In this document: positions 1 to 8,162 of the stretch, piece after piece | Position numbering within the stretch: the first letter of the stretch is position 1 | Layout of the letters: every line of letters begins with the position of its first letter | NCBI RefSeq assembly: GCF_019278525.1 | Contig: NZ_CP058986.1 | Span: 2,929,001-2,993,000, forward strand | DNA from: Polaribacter sp. HaHaR_3_91 | GTDB lineage: Bacteria; Bacteroidota; Bacteroidia; Flavobacteriales; Flavobacteriaceae | Length of the DNA stretch: 64,000 nt | Reading direction: 5' to 3' | Made by a program: the position numbers and the translations under genes | Notes under the pieces: model-generated | The model's input: only the letters and a program-made list of their open reading frames with translations | What the model was told of the DNA's origin: nothing | Databases searched by the model: none

Positions 1-1
1 T

Positions 2-403
2 GCTTTCAAAACAATTAATATAGATGTAGTTACAGGATATACACTTTATGCACCACCATCAAACCCAAATGCAATGGTTAACTTACCGATTTATAGTAAT
101 GAAAAAGTAAAATACAGCTCTTTAGAAATCCCCATTGCAATAAGACATTATCTATTCCTTAATAATAAAAAAGTTTTATTTATTAATTCGGGTATTAACT
201 TAGACTTTCCTATAAAATTTAATGAAAAGGAAACTAAAATGAATAAAAACATAAGTTTTCTTTTAGGAATTGGATACCACTTTAATAATAAACTCAGTAT
301 AGAAGCACGTTATAATGCACCTAAAAAAATAACTTCAGAAAGTAATACTGAATATCCAAACATTCAAAGTTTCATGATTAAATTAGGATATTCTTTTAAT
401 TAA
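2..403 (+). CDS. C-terminal part of an outer-membrane beta-barrel protein (partial)
   Basis: The reading frame is open from the first complete codon of the window to a stop at 401-403, so the gene starts outside. About 133 residues remain. They show alternating hydrophobic and polar strands and end in LGYSFN, with a terminal aromatic-containing strand typical of outer-membrane barrels. The internal ATG at 74 is not a convincing start because the same barrel pattern continues upstream of it. This resembles the PorT-like or porin-family barrels common in Bacteroidota, but the exact family cannot be fixed from this fragment. It lies 29 bp before a lipoprotein gene and probably shares its transcript. 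Confidence 0.6.
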   Translation, partial: AFKTINIDVVTGYTLYAPPSNPNAMVNLPIYSNEKVKYSSLEIPIAIRHYLFLNNKKVLFINSGINLDFPIKFNEKETKMNKNISFLLGIGYHFNNKLSIEARYNAPKKITSESNTEYPNIQSFMIKLGYSFN

Positions 404-432
404 AAAATTACAAACTATACATTAAAAGAACT

Positions 433-1794
433 ATGAAAAAAATAATATCAATTCTATTAATACTAATATTGCTTTCATGCTCAAACGATGAGTCTCTTCC
501 TCATCAAAATTCAAATCCTGAAGAAATAAAACTAGAAAAAATTTCTTTTGAAGGAAAAACAGTTACTATAGATTGGAATACTGTTTTAGATGCAGATGAT
601 GATCTTATATATTATAGCTTATATATAAATTCTATTTTAGTAGAAAAAACAACTAAATCTATAAGCACATCACTCTTAGAGTATAACAATGAATATAGAG
701 GTAGAATCATTGCCACAGATAAAAACGGAGGAGTTTCTGAATTAGAATTCACTTTTGAAAGCCCTAAAAGTAAAATCCTACTTTTTTCAGATTCTTCTCA
801 AAACTTAATAGCATATGATTTAATTACAAATAAGACTTTGTGGGAATCTAGCACTTCGTTTATTGAAGCTCATACAACTTATAAAGACATGATTTTTTCA
901 GGTGTAAAAGGATTAAACGGTATTAACATCCTTACAGGTGAAATTGAATGGACAAGCAGTCCGGGTACTAATTATAATGAATATAGAAACATTATTACAG
1001 ATAATACCAATGTATATGCTTTTGATGCAAGTAGTAAACTTTATTGTGTAAATATTGAATCAAAAGAAAAATTATGGGATCGTAGTTTTCTTAATTATTA
1101 CGCAACACTATCTATCGATGAAACTAGAGTCTTTGTAAGCAGTAGAAATAATGATCATTTATACGCCATAAATAAAGTATCAGGACAAACAGATTGGAGT
1201 CTAAGGTTAAACGCAAGCTATAAATTTTTAACCAATCCTTTAATTAATAACGACCAAATATATATTGGGGATTACTATGGTATATTTTATGCATTGAATA
1301 AAAATAACGGAAGTAAAATATGGACTGTCGATATGGGAAGATATAATTCCTTTTTTGCAGCACCCACAATATTCGAAAACACTATAATAACAGGAACCTA
1401 TAGCACTCTTTATGCTTTGTATGAAAACAACGGCAATATTAAATGGACTTACAAACCTGAAGGAACAATAGAAACTTCTCCTTTTATACACAACAACAAT
1501 ATTTATATTGGTTTATCTAAAAATGGAACAGCAGAATTAGTCTGTTTAAATGCAGAAGACGGCAGTTTTAAATGGAAATATGATTTAAGTTCTAAAACAA
1601 CTACTTCTCCTATTGTTTACGAAGGCATTGTCTATATCGGTGATTGGGATAATAACTTCTATGCAATTAACGCGACTAATGGTAGCTTAGAATGGAAACT
1701 ACAAACAGATAATCCTATTATAAAGTCTCCAATAATTATTATTGGAAACAGTGATACTGTAATTTATCCTAGTTCTCACGGCTTAAAAAACTAA
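433..1794 (+). CDS. PQQ-binding-like beta-propeller lipoprotein
   Basis: The protein has 453 residues and opens with a lipoprotein signal peptide ending in a LLSCSN lipobox, so it should be anchored in an envelope membrane. Residues ~25-115 look like a fibronectin-type or Ig-like module. From ~115 to the end there are repeated blades built on A.D..TG...W patterns, for example NKNNGSKIWTV, NAEDGSFKWKY and NATNGSLEWKL. Such blades are typical of PQQ-like or BamB-like propellers (PF13360/PF13570). There is no sign of an enzyme active site, so a scaffolding or binding role is inferred. It sits between a barrel gene and a second lipoprotein gene on the same strand. Confidence 0.75.
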   Translation: MKKIISILLILILLSCSNDESLPHQNSNPEEIKLEKISFEGKTVTIDWNTVLDADDDLIYYSLYINSILVEKTTKSISTSLLEYNNEYRGRIIATDKNGGVSELEFTFESPKSKILLFSDSSQNLIAYDLITNKTLWESSTSFIEAHTTYKDMIFSGVKGLNGINILTGEIEWTSSPGTNYNEYRNIITDNTNVYAFDASSKLYCVNIESKEKLWDRSFLNYYATLSIDETRVFVSSRNNDHLYAINKVSGQTDWSLRLNASYKFLTNPLINNDQIYIGDYYGIFYALNKNNGSKIWTVDMGRYNSFFAAPTIFENTIITGTYSTLYALYENNGNIKWTYKPEGTIETSPFIHNNNIYIGLSKNGTAELVCLNAEDGSFKWKYDLSSKTTTSPIVYEGIVYIGDWDNNFYAINATNGSLEWKLQTDNPIIKSPIIIIGNSDTVIYPSSHGLKN

Positions 1795-1811
1795 CAAAAA
1801 TCCCCTATAAA

Positions 1812-3041
1812 ATGATTAAAAAAATCACAATATTAGTATACATAATATTTGCTCTTATAGCATGTTCTAAAGACGATGAACCCGATTTACCAATTGTTTT
1901 AAGCAATCAGAACACCATTAACTCATTTGACCTTACTATTAACGGAGAAATTATAAACGGAACTATAAACCAAATAGACAAAACAATACTATTTAGTTTA
2001 GCTGGAGCTGACATTTCTGCCTTAAAGCCTTCAATTGATTATTCTGAAAACGCAAATATATCACCTAACATAAACGAATCTCAAAATTTTAATAATGAAG
2101 TAGCATACACTGTATATGCAGAGAATGGAGACCCTAATATTTATAGAGTTATTGTTAACAATAGACCACTTAATTCAGAAAGTGAAATACTATCCTTTTC
2201 GGTCCTTGTTGAAAATAAAACTATTGAAGCCTATATTAATAAAGACAACAAAATTATTAATTTTAATATGGGAACATTAGATAAAAGTTCGCTTTTACCT
2301 ACAATATCAATTTCTGAAAACGCTACAATTTCTCCTGATATTACAATTCCTCAAAACTTTGAAGAACCAGTTAATTATACCGTTACCGCAGAAAACGGAG
2401 ATAAAACGGAATATACAATCATTGCTAATATGCCCCAAATTAGCGACAATAGTAACTCTTCATCGGCCCACCTTTACTATATTAGAGCAGATTTACGTAT
2501 TTCAGGTCAATTTTTAGACATGGATAAACCTGGTGCAGAAATCTACTTATACGATGGTAGTAATAAATATGAACTAAATATTTTAAGCCAAAACAGCTAT
2601 TCTTCTCAAGAAAACATTATTGAATATAGTCTAAATACTAAAATTACAGAAAATATACCAACTTACGGTAATTACAAAATAGTATATCAAACAAATTCAA
2701 TACGTATAGAATCAAGTCAATTTATAGATATACTTGCAGAAAGTGCTCCTAAATTCATTTCATTAAATCAAGATTCTTTTTCTTACAATGATATTTTAAA
2801 GATTACTGGTGAGAATATTACACAAACAATTGCAATTCCTTCAAATGGCTCTATATTTCAAATACAAAATTCTTCCAACTACGATTACACTGTAAATAGT
2901 GATAAAACTCAGGCAACATTAACACTTGATTACTATTATTTGTTTCCGGCATACTTTGGAAATCCTGCAGCTCCAAAAACCATTACTTTTTGGGGACCAG
3001 GAAGAAGGATAGGTGAATCATTTACAACTATATTCAATTAA
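1812..3041 (+). CDS. Lipoprotein with two DUF5018-like repeat domains
   Basis: The 409-residue protein begins with a lipoprotein signal ending in LIACSKDDEPD. Residues ~30-120 and ~122-205 are two copies of one module. The first ends VAYTVYAENGDPNIYRV and the second ends VNYTVTAENGDKTEYTI. This pattern is typical of DUF5018-type surface lipoproteins in Bacteroidota. The C-terminal ~200 residues look Ig-like or IPT-like. It begins 17 bp after the propeller lipoprotein and is followed about 110 bp later by a strong terminator, so it likely closes a three-gene envelope operon. Its molecular function is unknown. Confidence 0.65.
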   Translation: MIKKITILVYIIFALIACSKDDEPDLPIVLSNQNTINSFDLTINGEIINGTINQIDKTILFSLAGADISALKPSIDYSENANISPNINESQNFNNEVAYTVYAENGDPNIYRVIVNNRPLNSESEILSFSVLVENKTIEAYINKDNKIINFNMGTLDKSSLLPTISISENATISPDITIPQNFEEPVNYTVTAENGDKTEYTIIANMPQISDNSNSSSAHLYYIRADLRISGQFLDMDKPGAEIYLYDGSNKYELNILSQNSYSSQENIIEYSLNTKITENIPTYGNYKIVYQTNSIRIESSQFIDILAESAPKFISLNQDSFSYNDILKITGENITQTIAIPSNGSIFQIQNSSNYDYTVNSDKTQATLTLDYYYLFPAYFGNPAAPKTITFWGPGRRIGESFTTIFN

Positions 3042-3150
3042 ATTTATCTAATAATACTATTAAAGAAGATTAAAAGTTACTATAAAACAATGAAAAATTA
3101 AGTTTTCAAAACTGTAATTCTTCCAATACACTTTTTGCTAAATAAAAAAA

Positions 3151-3175
3151 TGCCTCAATTACTTGAGGCATTTTT
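3151..3175. terminator. Bidirectional intrinsic terminator
   Basis: TGCCTCAA-TTAC-TTGAGGCA forms a perfect 8-bp stem, preceded by seven A and followed by five T. It can stop the lipoprotein operon on + and the lrgAB transcript on -. Confidence 0.8.
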
Positions 3176-3301
3176 AATATAGCGTAATACTAAAATAAAG
3201 TATTCTACTTTACTACTACTCATACTTTTTTCAAATAACAAACCACCTTTATAGATTCCTTTCAAAACAGGACGTATATATATTCCTAACAAGCAACTTT
3301 C

Positions 3302-3997
3302 TTATATAATGCCAAGTAATGCTAAAATAATGGGAGTAAATATGGCCGTAAACAATCCGTTTAAAATAAGTCCCATACTTGAATATGCTCCAAATCGTTG
3401 ACTTATAGCCATCGCCTGAGCCGTTCCAAGCCCGTGACTTGCGGTCCCCATTGAAAGACTTTTAGACATTGGATTACTCACTTTAAATAGTTGTAAAATT
3501 TTAAAACCTGCTACTGATCCAAAAATTCCTACCATAACAACCATTGATGCAGTAAGAGATGGAATCCCCCCTATTGACTGTGAAATATCAATAGCAAGCG
3601 GAGTCGTAACAGACTTAGGTGCTATCGAAATTATTACATCATTTGAAGCTCCTAACCACTTAGCAATAAGAACCCCCGAAATTATACCTACTATAGAACC
3701 TACTAATTGTGAAATAAAAATAGGGATTACTTGTTTTTTAATTTTACTTAACTGAAGATATAACGGTACTCCTAATGCTACAATTGAAGGTTTTAGAAAA
3801 AACTCAATAAACTTACCTGCCTCATGATAAGTCTCATAAGAAATACCTGCTAATTTTAAAATGCCTATTACAGCAATTATTGTTATTAATATAGGATTTA
3901 GTAGAACTGAGTTGGTTTTATTTTGAAGATATTTTGTCAACCAATAAATACCTACAGTTATGGTTAACAACATATAAGGTTCTGAAATCAGTTTCAT
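3302..3997 (-). CDS. lrgB: LrgB/CidB family membrane protein
   Basis: The 231-residue protein is almost wholly hydrophobic, with about seven membrane segments. It carries the conserved LrgB features, including SIAPKSVTTPLAIDIS and the C-terminal GTASHGLGTAQAM motif. LrgB works with LrgA in a holin/antiholin-like or metabolite-export system in the inner membrane; pyruvate transport has been shown for some members. Its start overlaps the end of lrgA by 4 bp (ATGA), which indicates translational coupling. Length matches the family norm. Confidence 0.92.
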   Translation of the reverse strand: MKLISEPYMLLTITVGIYWLTKYLQNKTNSVLLNPILITIIAVIGILKLAGISYETYHEAGKFIEFFLKPSIVALGVPLYLQLSKIKKQVIPIFISQLVGSIVGIISGVLIAKWLGASNDVIISIAPKSVTTPLAIDISQSIGGIPSLTASMVVMVGIFGSVAGFKILQLFKVSNPMSKSLSMGTASHGLGTAQAMAISQRFGAYSSMGLILNGLFTAIFTPIILALLGII

Positions 3998-4359
3998 TTT
4001 TTATCTTTTGTTAGTTTCTTCAATCTTATTTTCCTCAACACTTGATGTGTAAAACTAGTGCTTAGTAAAACTAAAACAGTACTCCCCAGAATTGCTGCTA
4101 GTATTGGTACTAGTTCTTTTGAAATTAAATCAAGATAACACATAATAGCTACGCCCGGTGGTATAAAAAAAAAGACCATGTTATCTAAAAGAAAATCAGC
4201 AACTTCCTGTATCCATTTAAGTTTAATTACTTTAAATTGAAGTCCTGCTGTTAATAACAACATACCTATGATACTTGAAGGGATTTTAATCCCAGTGAAA
4301 TAAACTATAATCTCACCTAGAGCAAGACACATGAGTATTATGAATAATTGTCTAATCAT
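3994..4359 (-). CDS. lrgA: LrgA/CidA family membrane protein
   Basis: The 121-residue protein has four membrane segments and the LrgA/CidA signature IPSSIIGMLLL near residue 26, followed by VADFLLDNMVFFFIPPGVAIM. It is the small partner of LrgB. The operon order lrgA-lrgB with a 4-bp overlap is canonical. A TACTTTTG sequence just upstream could be its -7 element. Confidence 0.92.
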   Translation of the reverse strand: MIRQLFIILMCLALGEIIVYFTGIKIPSSIIGMLLLTAGLQFKVIKLKWIQEVADFLLDNMVFFFIPPGVAIMCYLDLISKELVPILAAILGSTVLVLLSTSFTHQVLRKIRLKKLTKDKK

Positions 4360-4377
4360 ACTATTATTTTTCTACTA

Positions 4378-4385
4378 CAAAAGTA
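4378..4385 (-). promoter_or_regulatory. Candidate TAnnTTTG promoter element for lrgAB
   Basis: Read on the minus strand, this is TACTTTTG, a match to the Bacteroidota -7 consensus, 18 nt upstream of the lrgA start. I see no clear -33 TTG at the ideal spacing, so support is partial. Confidence 0.35.
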
Positions 4386-4864
4386 GTGTTCTATAAAAAG
4401 ATAGAGCTGATAATTCTCATGAAACAATAATATTATTTTCTATAATATTTACATAAAAAAAGAAAGATTCATTAATAGAAATTAAGGATAAAAAAAATGA
4501 TTTTAAAAGACAAAAAACGAACCTTATAAAAAACCCAAATAATACACTTTGCAACTATTCAATACCTTTTTTCAAAAAGGTAAATCAACTTTATAGATTT
4601 CTTTTAGAATTAAATTGATAACTATTCCTAATAGTTACAAGAAATAAGACTACTAGCAAAAATTTATTATAGTCACTAAATTATTACTTTTTTTAAAACA
4701 AAACTTATAGGATTTTGATTGAAAAAAGAATGTTTCAACTCTTGATTTCTTAACTTAAAAAAGTAACTTAGCTAACATTAAATCTAAAAACGCGGCATAT
4801 TCATCTTAACGTTACCAGCAATTAAAAACAATAAAAAAGATTAATTAACAGAACAAACAATATA
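4386..4864. other. Gene-free stretch upstream of msrA
   Basis: No credible gene is seen here. The segment is AT-rich with poly-A/T tracts. Positions 4564-4629 resemble positions 3229-3288 downstream of lrgB, with about 70% identity over the last 46 bp. Near its right end is an attC-like core, described separately. Confidence 0.5.
4806..4823 (+). repeat. Orphan attC-like right-end core before msrA
   Basis: AACGTTACCAGCAATT at 4808-4823 differs by one base from AACGTTACCACCAATT, the right end of the fourth cassette repeat (55618-55633) about 51 kb away. The preceding bases contain CGC, ATTC and TTAACGTT in the same order as that repeat's right arm. No matching left half is visible. It may be a relic of a cassette insertion carrying msrA, or a chance match. 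Confidence 0.35.
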
Positions 4865-5383
4865 ATGGAAACGATATATATTGCAGGGGGCTGCCTTTGG
4901 GGCGTTCAAGAGTTTTTCAAACACATACCAGGTGTACTTGAAACCCAAGCCGGAAGAGCTAATGGAACTACCAAATCTACTAAAACAACCTATGATGGTT
5001 TTGCCGAATGTGTCAAAATAACCTTTAACCCTAAGGTTATTTCAGTTGAAGATTTAATACATCACTTATTAGAAATTATTGATCCTTATAGTATCAACCA
5101 ACAAGGAAACGATATCGGAGAGAAATATCGCACAGGCTTTTACAGCGATCATCAAAAACATCTGTTAAAAGCAAAAAATTGTATTCAAAAAATAGAACAG
5201 ACATTAAACCTTAAAAATAAAACCATAAAAAAAATAGCGATTGAAGTGCTTCCTTTAACTAATTTTATCCCGAGTGATGAAGAACATCAACATAGATTAA
5301 CCTTGCACCCGAATGATCATTCTTATTGCCACATTCCTTTAGACATACTGTATAAGTATAAAAAAAAGGTAAGTAATAATTAA
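4865..5383 (+). CDS. msrA: Peptide-methionine (S)-S-oxide reductase MsrA, variant type
   Basis: MsrA repairs oxidised methionine using a catalytic Cys. The 172-residue protein carries GGCLWG at residues 8-13, so Cys10 is the expected nucleophile, with Leu where most MsrA have Phe. QQGNDIGEKYRTGFYS and DEEHQHRL are also family-typical. The central segment QAGRANGTTKSTKTTYDGFAEC departs from the usual GY-GG...TGHAE pattern, which places it in a divergent MsrA subfamily. The gene stands alone, converges on a DMT gene and lies ~40 bp after an attC-like core, so acquisition as a cassette is possible but unproven. Confidence 0.85.
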   Translation: METIYIAGGCLWGVQEFFKHIPGVLETQAGRANGTTKSTKTTYDGFAECVKITFNPKVISVEDLIHHLLEIIDPYSINQQGNDIGEKYRTGFYSDHQKHLLKAKNCIQKIEQTLNLKNKTIKKIAIEVLPLTNFIPSDEEHQHRLTLHPNDHSYCHIPLDILYKYKKKVSNN

Positions 5384-5441
5384 CTAGGTAGCTAGAATTC
5401 TCCCAAGTCTGTTATTAAAACGAAGTATATAAAAGAGAATC

Positions 5442-6341
5442 TTAATCAGCCTTTATACTTTTAATTAATAAGGATTTAGAGCTATTTCTTTTATTGAGAT
5501 ATTCATTAAGTGCAAGAGAAGCAAAAATAAGACTTCCACCAATTAAAATCTTTTGAATATCTGCCTCTTTATTCCAAATAACAAGATTGACAATTAATCC
5601 TATTGGAACTAATGCATTATTCATAATTGCTAACGAGCCTGTATTTACCATAACAACACCTTTGTTCCAAAAAAAATAACCTAGTCCAGAAGCCACAGCG
5701 CCCAAATATATTAATACTCCCCACTGAACAGATGTGGTTGGCAACTTTTCTGTTGCCCCAAAAATGAAAAAAGCAATAAGTGCTACTAGAAATGCTCCAA
5801 TAAAGAACAACCCAAAAATAGTATGCTTTGGAGTACTTTTTAATTCAGGCGTAGATTTTAATAAATATTTATAAGCGATTTGACCTACAGCAAAGCAAAG
5901 GTTGGCACCTTGGGTAATCATAAAACCTAAAAATACATTTTCACTAATACTTGAGTATTGAATATAAGCAGCTCCTAAAACAGCTATTAAAGCAGTAAGC
6001 AGATGTCTTTTATGAAATTTTTTACTTAAAAAATCATTTAATAAAGTAATGTAAATTGGTGTAAGCACACTAAAAAGTAACACTTCTGGCACCGTAAGAA
6101 AACGAAACGATTGAAAGTAAAAACAATACATTAAACCCAATTGAACTGAACCAATTGCAATAAGTTTGTAAATTGTTGCTACTTTAATTTTCTTCAGCTT
6201 TAAAAAAGGTAAAAAAAGCATTGTAGCAACACCTATACGCATCAATACTGAAAACCAAGCATCAACAAACCCAGAAAGATATACACCAATTAAGCTAAAC
6301 GAAAAAGCCCAAATCATAGTAACTCCAAATAAATACTTCAT
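5442..6341 (-). CDS. EamA/DMT-family transporter
   Basis: The 299-residue protein has about ten membrane helices in two related halves, the usual architecture of drug/metabolite (EamA) exporters of the inner membrane. The second half contains VLIYLGAVASGLGYFFWNKG, a typical EamA box. The substrate cannot be predicted. It is monocistronic and faces msrA tail to tail. Its upstream region abuts the arsenic operon, but nothing links the two functionally. Confidence 0.85.
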   Translation of the reverse strand: MKYLFGVTMIWAFSFSLIGVYLSGFVDAWFSVLMRIGVATMLFLPFLKLKKIKVATIYKLIAIGSVQLGLMYCFYFQSFRFLTVPEVLLFSVLTPIYITLLNDFLSKKFHKRHLLTALIAVLGAAYIQYSSISENVFLGFMITQGANLCFAVGQIAYKYLLKSTPELKSTPKHTIFGLFFIGAFLVALIAFFIFGATEKLPTTSVQWGVLIYLGAVASGLGYFFWNKGVVMVNTGSLAIMNNALVPIGLIVNLVIWNKEADIQKILIGGSLIFASLALNEYLNKRNSSKSLLIKSIKAD

Positions 6342-6569
6342 AAAAAAACTAGATAAACAATAATTAATTAGACACCACTTAAAAAAACAAAAAATTAACT
6401 AAAAAAAGACAATGATTTTTAATGAATCTTCTAGTTACAATTAACAAAGCACTAAACAAAACCACTGTTTAATGTGATGATAGGACAAAGAAAAATAAAA
6501 AAAGTGAAAAAAAAATTATAAATTAAAATATCTCACTTTTTATGAGTAATGATAATAATAAAATGTGGT

Positions 6570-6598
6570 AAACTTATTTTACTAAAAAAATAAGTTTG
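6570..6598 (+). promoter_or_regulatory. arsR promoter element inside an inverted repeat
   Basis: TAAGTTTG at 6591-6598 fits the TAnnTTTG -7 consensus. It overlaps the right arm of a perfect 11-bp inverted repeat, AAACTTATTTT at 6570-6580 and AAAATAAGTTT at 6587-6597. No ideal -33 TTG is visible. The palindrome may be a second regulatory site or may be fortuitous in AT-rich DNA. Confidence 0.4.
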
Positions 6599-6613
6599 AC
6601 AGAACAAATATTA

Positions 6614-6629
6614 ATCGTAATATTGCAAT
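6614..6629. promoter_or_regulatory. Candidate ArsR operator 1
   Basis: ATCGTAATATTGCAAT is an imperfect palindrome (ATYGYAA/TTGCAAT) just downstream of the putative -7 element and 19 bp before arsR. An almost identical 16-mer occurs before the next gene at 7000-7015, which supports an operator for the regulator encoded here. Confidence 0.6.
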
Positions 6630-6648
6630 GAATAAATAAAGAAACAAA

Positions 6649-6981
6649 ATGGGATTAGCAAAAACTGAAATGTTTACGGATCAACAAAATGAAATTGCCT
6701 TGTTTGCTAAAGTTTTTGGTCATCCAGCAAGAGTAACTATTTTACAACATTTGTTTAAGATTGATTCTTGTGTTTGTGGTGATTTAGTAAGTGAAATCGG
6801 ATTGGCACAACCTACCATTTCTCAACACTTAAAAGAATTAAAACATTTAGGGTTGATAAAAGGAAGTGTAGAAGGGACAAGTGTTTGTTACTGCATTCAT
6901 AAAGAAAACTGGACCGCAATGAAAACAGTAATGTCAGAGTTTTTAGATCAAGATTTATCTCAAAAAACAGATTGCTGTTAA
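6649..6981 (+). CDS. arsR: ArsR-family metalloregulator
   Basis: The 110-residue protein has the winged-helix ArsR/SmtB fold: FGHPARVTILQHL, then the recognition helix in GLAQPTISQHLKELKHLGLI. The SCVCGDL segment near residue 40 matches the position of the ELCVCDL arsenite-sensing cysteines of ArsR, and the chain ends in CC. It should repress the ars operon until As(III) binds. It is the first gene of a four-gene cluster and has palindromic sites before itself and before the next gene. Confidence 0.9.
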   Translation: MGLAKTEMFTDQQNEIALFAKVFGHPARVTILQHLFKIDSCVCGDLVSEIGLAQPTISQHLKELKHLGLIKGSVEGTSVCYCIHKENWTAMKTVMSEFLDQDLSQKTDCC

Positions 6982-6999
6982 AAAAATTTACAAACATTA

Positions 7000-7015
7000 A
7001 TCGCAAAATTGCAAT
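7000..7015. promoter_or_regulatory. Candidate ArsR operator 2
   Basis: ATCGCAAAATTGCAAT lies between arsR and the DUF6428 gene and matches operator 1 at 14 of 16 bases; the upstream flank ATTA is shared as well. Its position shows that the next gene starts at 7032 and not at the earlier in-frame ATG at 6972, and suggests that it has its own regulated promoter. Confidence 0.6.
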
Positions 7016-7031
7016 AAACAAATATATCATT

Positions 7032-7499
7032 ATGAAATTATCAGAAGTAAAAGTAGCTCTAAAAGCTTTAAAAAAAATTGGTTTTCAATTACCAAACGGA
7101 GAATTAGTACCAAATCATTTTCATGTTACCGAAGTTGGGAAAATCACCAAAAATTTTATTGATTGCGGCGGAACCGTTAGAAACGAAGAAGTAGTAAACT
7201 TTCAACTTTGGAATGCCGATGATTATGACCACAGATTGTACCCAGAAAAATTATTAAACATTATAGAGCTTTCTGAAAAGGTTTTAGGCATCGGAAATTT
7301 AGAAATTGAAGTAGAATACCAAGCAGATACAATTGGTAAATTCGGACTTGATTTTGATGGAACAAACTTCTTACTAACTTCTAAGCAAACAGATTGTTTA
7401 GCCAAAGACAATTGCGGAATTCCGGAAGAAAAAACAAAATTACAATTTTCAGAAATAGCTACAGGAAATTCTTGTGCTCCAGGAAGTGGATGTTGTTAA
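7032..7499 (+). CDS. DUF6428 family protein of the arsenic operon
   Basis: The 155-residue protein begins MKLSEVKVALKALKKIGFQLPNG and matches what I recall of DUF6428 proteins, which are found in Bacteroidota ars operons. It is soluble with no signal peptide. It ends in a cysteine-rich tail (TDCLAKDNCG ... NSCAPGSGCC) that could bind a thiophilic metalloid, but that role is inferred. I chose the ATG at 7032 because an operator-like palindrome lies directly upstream and an earlier start would overlap arsR. Confidence 0.75.
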   Translation: MKLSEVKVALKALKKIGFQLPNGELVPNHFHVTEVGKITKNFIDCGGTVRNEEVVNFQLWNADDYDHRLYPEKLLNIIELSEKVLGIGNLEIEVEYQADTIGKFGLDFDGTNFLLTSKQTDCLAKDNCGIPEEKTKLQFSEIATGNSCAPGSGCC

Positions 7500-7527
7500 A
7501 CTAAAAAAAAAATCAACTTAAATAAAA

Positions 7528-8160
7528 ATGATCACAACACAAACAACACTATTTTCAGAAATAGAAAACGTAATTAAAGGTTTAAACTTTGCAGCCATAA
7601 CAGAAGAACGTAAAACCGTTTTACAACCTTTGGCAGATTATATTAAAACCAAAGTTTCTAATCAACAAGAAATTAGAATCAACTTTATTTGTACGCATAA
7701 TTCTAGAAGAAGCCATTTATCTCAGGTTTGGGCACAAGCAATGGCTAGCTATTTTAACGTTAAAAATGTATTTTGTTATTCTGGAGGAACAGAAGCTACT
7801 GCTCTTTTCCCGATGGCTGCAGAAACGTTGAAAAATCAAGGTTTCCATATTAAAACAATTTCAGATGGTAAAAACCCTGTTTATAGTATAAAATACGGAG
7901 AGAATGCACATCCTATTATTGGGTTTTCTAAAAAGTTAGATGACGATTTTAATCCGAAATCTGAATTTGCTGCTATTATGACTTGCTCGCAAGCGGATGG
8001 TGGTTGTCCGTTTATTGCTGGTGCAGAAAAACGTATTCCAATAACTTTTGAAGATCCAAAGGCATTTGACAATACACCTCAACAAGCAGAAAAATACCAA
8101 GAAAGAAGCTTGCAAATTGCAGCGGAATTATTTTACATTTTCTCACAAGTAAATTTATAA
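7528..8160 (+). CDS. arsC: Arsenate reductase-like low-molecular-weight phosphatase-fold protein
   Basis: The 210-residue protein carries the CX5R phosphate/arsenate-binding loop CTHNSRR at Cys55-Arg61, followed by SHLSQVWAQ. This is the fold of thioredoxin-coupled arsenate reductases and LMW tyrosine phosphatases. An extra N-terminal segment of ~50 residues precedes the loop. Further cysteines ([12 protein letters not shown] near residue 150) could relay the disulfide during reduction of As(V) to As(III). It lies 2 bp before the ACR3 exporter gene, which removes the product. Confidence 0.85.
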   Translation: MITTQTTLFSEIENVIKGLNFAAITEERKTVLQPLADYIKTKVSNQQEIRINFICTHNSRRSHLSQVWAQAMASYFNVKNVFCYSGGTEATALFPMAAETLKNQGFHIKTISDGKNPVYSIKYGENAHPIIGFSKKLDDDFNPKSEFAAIMTCSQADGGCPFIAGAEKRIPITFEDPKAFDNTPQQAEKYQERSLQIAAELFYIFSQVNL

Positions 8161-8162
8161 AA

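Larger units (their letters stand above)
6342..6648. other. Gene-free region between DMT gene and ars operon
   Basis: I see no gene in this stretch. The part near arsR holds a promoter-like element, an inverted repeat and an ArsR-type operator, listed separately. The remainder is A-rich and featureless to my eye. Confidence 0.6.

Noticed and set aside
6972..7031. Longer N-terminus of the DUF6428 protein
   Set aside because: It would overlap arsR and include the operator-like palindrome at 7000-7015. The start at 7032 gives the expected family N-terminus.
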